A stretch of DNA of 5,727 nt, taken from the NCBI GenBank assembly GCA_023389095.1, contig JAEWFB010000601.1, forward strand, positions 1-5,727. The letters run 5' to 3'. The position numbers and the translations under genes were made by a program. This document shows positions 3,100 through 5,727 of the stretch, piece by piece. Source of the DNA: Actinomycetes bacterium (GTDB taxonomy: Bacteria; Actinomycetota; Actinomycetes; Actinomycetales; Dermatophilaceae). Below the pieces are notes generated by a model. That model saw nothing but the letters and a program-made list of their open reading frames with translations, was not told where the DNA came from and searched no databases. How positions within the stretch are numbered: position 1 is the first letter of the stretch; every line of letters begins with the position of its first letter.

Positions 3100-5694
3100 A
3101 TGCGGCGACGACTCGTAGTGTTCTTTGCGGTATTGGCGGCAATTATCTTCGCGGCCTCACCCGGATTGGCCGCCGGGTCCGGATCTCCTCCGACCAAGGA
3201 CGCCGGCGAGGAGAGCCAAGAGGTCGCGGACGCCAGCAGCTGGTTCATGTCTCAGCGGCTCGCGCCGAACGGCGCCGTCGACCCCAACGCCTATGCGTCC
3301 GGCGCTGCACAGGCGGCCTCCCTGGCGCCGGTCGGTGGTGCGTGGACCGAGCGGACCGCGCGACCCGGCACCGACGGGAACGACTTCTCCGACTCGCCGC
3401 AGTACATCGACCCCACCAGCGGTTTCAGCAACTCCGGATCCGGCGACCGCTGGGTGGCCGGCCGGATGACGGCGCTGGCCGCGGCTCCGGACGGGTCGGT
3501 GTTCGCCGGCGCCGCCGACGGTGGGGTCTGGAGGACGGCTGACGGGGGCCAGCACTGGACGCCGCTGACCGACTCCCAGGCCACCATGTCGATCGGCGCG
3601 CTGCTGGTGACGGGCTCCGGGAGCCACTACACGGTCTACGCCGGCACCGGTGAGGCCAACACGAGCCAGGACAGCTACGCGGGCGTCGGCGTGCTCGCCT
3701 CGAGCGACGGCGGCGCGAGCTGGCACCGGGTCGGCGGACCCGAGCTGAACGGCGCCCTGATCTTCCGCCTCGCCCAGGACGGCAGCACGCTCTTCGCCGC
3801 GACCTCGCACGGCCTGTACCGCTTCGACACCGCTACCAGCACGACCTGGACCGCGGTGCTGCAGCCGGCCGGCCCACCGAGTGATGGCCAGAACTTCAAC
3901 CTCGTGGTCGGCAACATGATCAGCGACGTCGCCGTCCGACCCGGCACGAACGGCCGTCAGGTGGTGGCCGTCGCCGGCTGGCGTGCCGGCGCGCCGACCA
4001 ACGGCCTGTACCTGTCGAACGACGGCGGCACGCACTTCACCTACCTGGCCAACCCCCAGGGCTGGGTGCCCCCGAAGGCCGAGGGACGGACGACGCTCGC
4101 CTACTCGGCGGCCGGCGACCGCGCGTACGCCATCGTCCAGAGCGCCTACCTGCTCAACGTGGGGACCAACGGCAAGACGCTCCTGCAGGGCATCTATGAG
4201 TCGAAGAACGGCGATCCGGCCGGTCCGTGGACCAAGGTCGCCACCTCGAGCAAGCTGGCCTCGAGCGGGTCGGCGCAGACGATCTCCGGCATCGGAAAGG
4301 GTTACGGGCCGGGCATCCAGGCCTGGTACAACCAGTTCCTCGTCGTCGACCCCGGGAACAAGGACCACGTGTACGCCGGTCTCGAGGAGGTCTACGAGTC
4401 GCAGAACGAGGGAGCCGGCTGGAGCACCGTGGGGCCGTACTGGAACCTCACCATGAAGTGCTTCGCGTACGACCCCTTCGAAGGGACGTGCAACCACAAC
4501 CAGGCGCACTCCGACCAGCACGCGGCGGTCATCGCCGGTGGCAAGCTCTACGTCGGCAACGACGGCGGCGTCTACGCGCGGGCCTTGTCCAACCACAACG
4601 TCGGCGACTGGGCCAACCTCAACGCCCACATGGACGCCCTGCAGTACTACGGCGCGCAGGGTAGCGGGGACTCGACGGTCTACGGCGGGCTGCAGGACAA
4701 CGGCAGCAACAAGGTGTTCCCGACGACCGGGACGGTGCTCGACGACCGGGGTCAGCCGATCAACGTCAGCTCGGTCCAGGTGTTCGGCGGCGACGGCGGC
4801 TACACCCTCGTCGACCCCACCAACTCGAAGAACGTCATCACCGAGTACACCGATCTCACCGCGCTGAAGTCGACGGACGGCGGAGCCAACTGGCACTACA
4901 TCACGCCGTCCGACCCCGATCCGCGCTTCATCGCGCCGATCGGCATGGACCGCACCGACTCCCGCCACCTCGTGGCCGGTGGCGCCCTGGTCTGGAACTC
5001 CGACGCCGGCGTCGCGGGCACCACTGCCAACACCGGCGCAGCGACGGACTGGAAGAGCATCTTCGATGTCCGCACCGCGACGGGCGGGAACGCCACCTCA
5101 CAGGTGACGGCGCTCGACGCCATCACCGTCGGCAACACCCAGTACGTCGCCGCCGCATGGTGCGGTCCGTGCAACCCGAGCTTCCCGAGCGGCAGCGGCT
5201 TCAAGGCCGGCATCGTGATGCTCAACAACAGCGGTGGCACGTGGCACGCCACCGCACAGGAGTGCACCGGCAGCTCCACCTGCCCCGCGGGCGGTCTGCC
5301 CAACCGGTACATCACCGGCATCCGGATCGACACGGCCGACCCGAACCACGCCTACCTGTCGCTGTCCGGCTACTCGCGGCACTGGATCATCGGTCCGGAC
5401 GACCCCGGCGTGGGCCACGTGTACCAGACCACCACAGGCGGCACGTCGTGGACCGACGTCTCCGGGAACCTTCCGGACATCCCGGCCAACGACATCGCCC
5501 TCAACGGGCGGACGCTCATCGCCGCCTCCGACATCGGCGTGTACACCTCGACCGACAACGGCACGACCTGGAACAGGCTGGGCACCAACCTTCCCAACGT
5601 CGTCGTCAGCCAGATCCTCGTCGACCCCAACGGGACGCTCGTCGCCGCCACCCACGGCCGCGGCATCTGGACGATCCCCCTGTCCGCGGGCTGA
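3100..5694 (+). CDS. Secreted BNR/Asp-box beta-propeller protein (sortilin/GH74-like fold)
   Basis: The protein has 864 residues. A Sec signal peptide, MRRRLVVFFAVLAAIIF..., ends near LAA (23-25). A linker with SSWFMSQRLAPNGAVD follows, and the propeller begins around GDRWVAGRMTALA. Asp-box repeats (S/T-x-D-G-G-x-x-W) occur at Asp148, Asp203, Asp308, Asp593 and Asp819, with degenerate ones near 370, 436 and 779. Their spacing of about 50 residues, or multiples, fits roughly 14 blades, perhaps two seven-bladed propellers as in GH74. Family-type central motifs are present: HSDQHA (470-475), GNDGGVYA (486-493), QDNGSN (532-537) and GGDGGY (563-568). Six cysteines fall in three near pairs (454/464, 688/691, 722/728), suggesting disulfides. 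The usual label is glycosyl hydrolase or sialidase-like, but substrate and activity are unknown. AGGAG (3086-3090) is 9 nt from the ATG at 3100 and touches the in-frame ATG at 3091, so 3100 is preferred. It stands alone on the plus strand. Confidence 0.9.
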   Translation: MRRRLVVFFAVLAAIIFAASPGLAAGSGSPPTKDAGEESQEVADASSWFMSQRLAPNGAVDPNAYASGAAQAASLAPVGGAWTERTARPGTDGNDFSDSPQYIDPTSGFSNSGSGDRWVAGRMTALAAAPDGSVFAGAADGGVWRTADGGQHWTPLTDSQATMSIGALLVTGSGSHYTVYAGTGEANTSQDSYAGVGVLASSDGGASWHRVGGPELNGALIFRLAQDGSTLFAATSHGLYRFDTATSTTWTAVLQPAGPPSDGQNFNLVVGNMISDVAVRPGTNGRQVVAVAGWRAGAPTNGLYLSNDGGTHFTYLANPQGWVPPKAEGRTTLAYSAAGDRAYAIVQSAYLLNVGTNGKTLLQGIYESKNGDPAGPWTKVATSSKLASSGSAQTISGIGKGYGPGIQAWYNQFLVVDPGNKDHVYAGLEEVYESQNEGAGWSTVGPYWNLTMKCFAYDPFEGTCNHNQAHSDQHAAVIAGGKLYVGNDGGVYARALSNHNVGDWANLNAHMDALQYYGAQGSGDSTVYGGLQDNGSNKVFPTTGTVLDDRGQPINVSSVQVFGGDGGYTLVDPTNSKNVITEYTDLTALKSTDGGANWHYITPSDPDPRFIAPIGMDRTDSRHLVAGGALVWNSDAGVAGTTANTGAATDWKSIFDVRTATGGNATSQVTALDAITVGNTQYVAAAWCGPCNPSFPSGSGFKAGIVMLNNSGGTWHATAQECTGSSTCPAGGLPNRYITGIRIDTADPNHAYLSLSGYSRHWIIGPDDPGVGHVYQTTTGGTSWTDVSGNLPDIPANDIALNGRTLIAASDIGVYTSTDNGTTWNRLGTNLPNVVVSQILVDPNGTLVAATHGRGIWTIPLSAG

Positions 5695-5727
5695 GCGGGG
5701 GCGCATCGTCAGCGGTGCCGGGGCCCG

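Noticed and set aside
3157..4968. A 603-codon open frame on the minus strand inside the propeller gene
   Set aside because: It is a mirror frame of strongly GC3-biased coding DNA. Its product is a low-complexity V/G/R/A-rich sequence without recognisable domains, while the plus-strand frame has a signal peptide and Asp-boxes.

Overview
The window is high-GC DNA with strongly GC-biased third codon positions. Its gene content (a secreted BNR propeller, a phosphodiester-glycosidase-type protein, a lone cyclic-nucleotide-binding domain) and its TANNNT-type promoters set directly against ATG codons all suggest an actinobacterium (Actinomycetota). I cannot name the genus. There are no RNA genes, insertion sequences, CRISPR arrays or phage genes that I can support.

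Layout. Positions 1-789 (minus) hold the N-terminal 263 codons of a membrane-anchored or secreted protein of the phosphodiester glycosidase (NAGPA-like) type, cut by the window edge. Positions 934-1413 (minus) hold a 159-residue soluble protein of an uncharacterised family, oriented the same way. A 151-bp divergent gap leads to 1565-1978 (plus), a stand-alone cyclic-nucleotide-binding domain protein. A small hairpin follows, then 2057-2314 (plus), an 85-residue zinc-ribbon-like protein. This gene converges on 2425-2817 (minus), a nucleoside 2-deoxyribosyltransferase-like protein. The convergent gap contains a long imperfect inverted repeat. A 282-bp divergent gap carries an 8-8-8 inverted repeat beside the deoxyribosyltransferase-like gene and a good TTGACG-N17-GAGAAT promoter for 3100-5694 (plus). 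That last gene is a secreted protein of 864 residues built from BNR/Asp-box beta-propeller repeats. The last 33 bases hold nothing I can identify.

The genes do not form an obvious pathway. The window looks like ordinary chromosome with short, mostly single-gene transcription units: two minus-strand genes, two plus-strand genes, one minus-strand gene and one plus-strand gene. The most interesting signals are regulatory. Three genes (starts at 1565, 2057 and 2817) have a -10-like hexamer exactly 6 nt before the ATG, which predicts leaderless mRNAs. Two promoters or start regions carry perfect dyads over the -10 element or the ribosome-binding site. I found no clear sign of a new multi-gene system.
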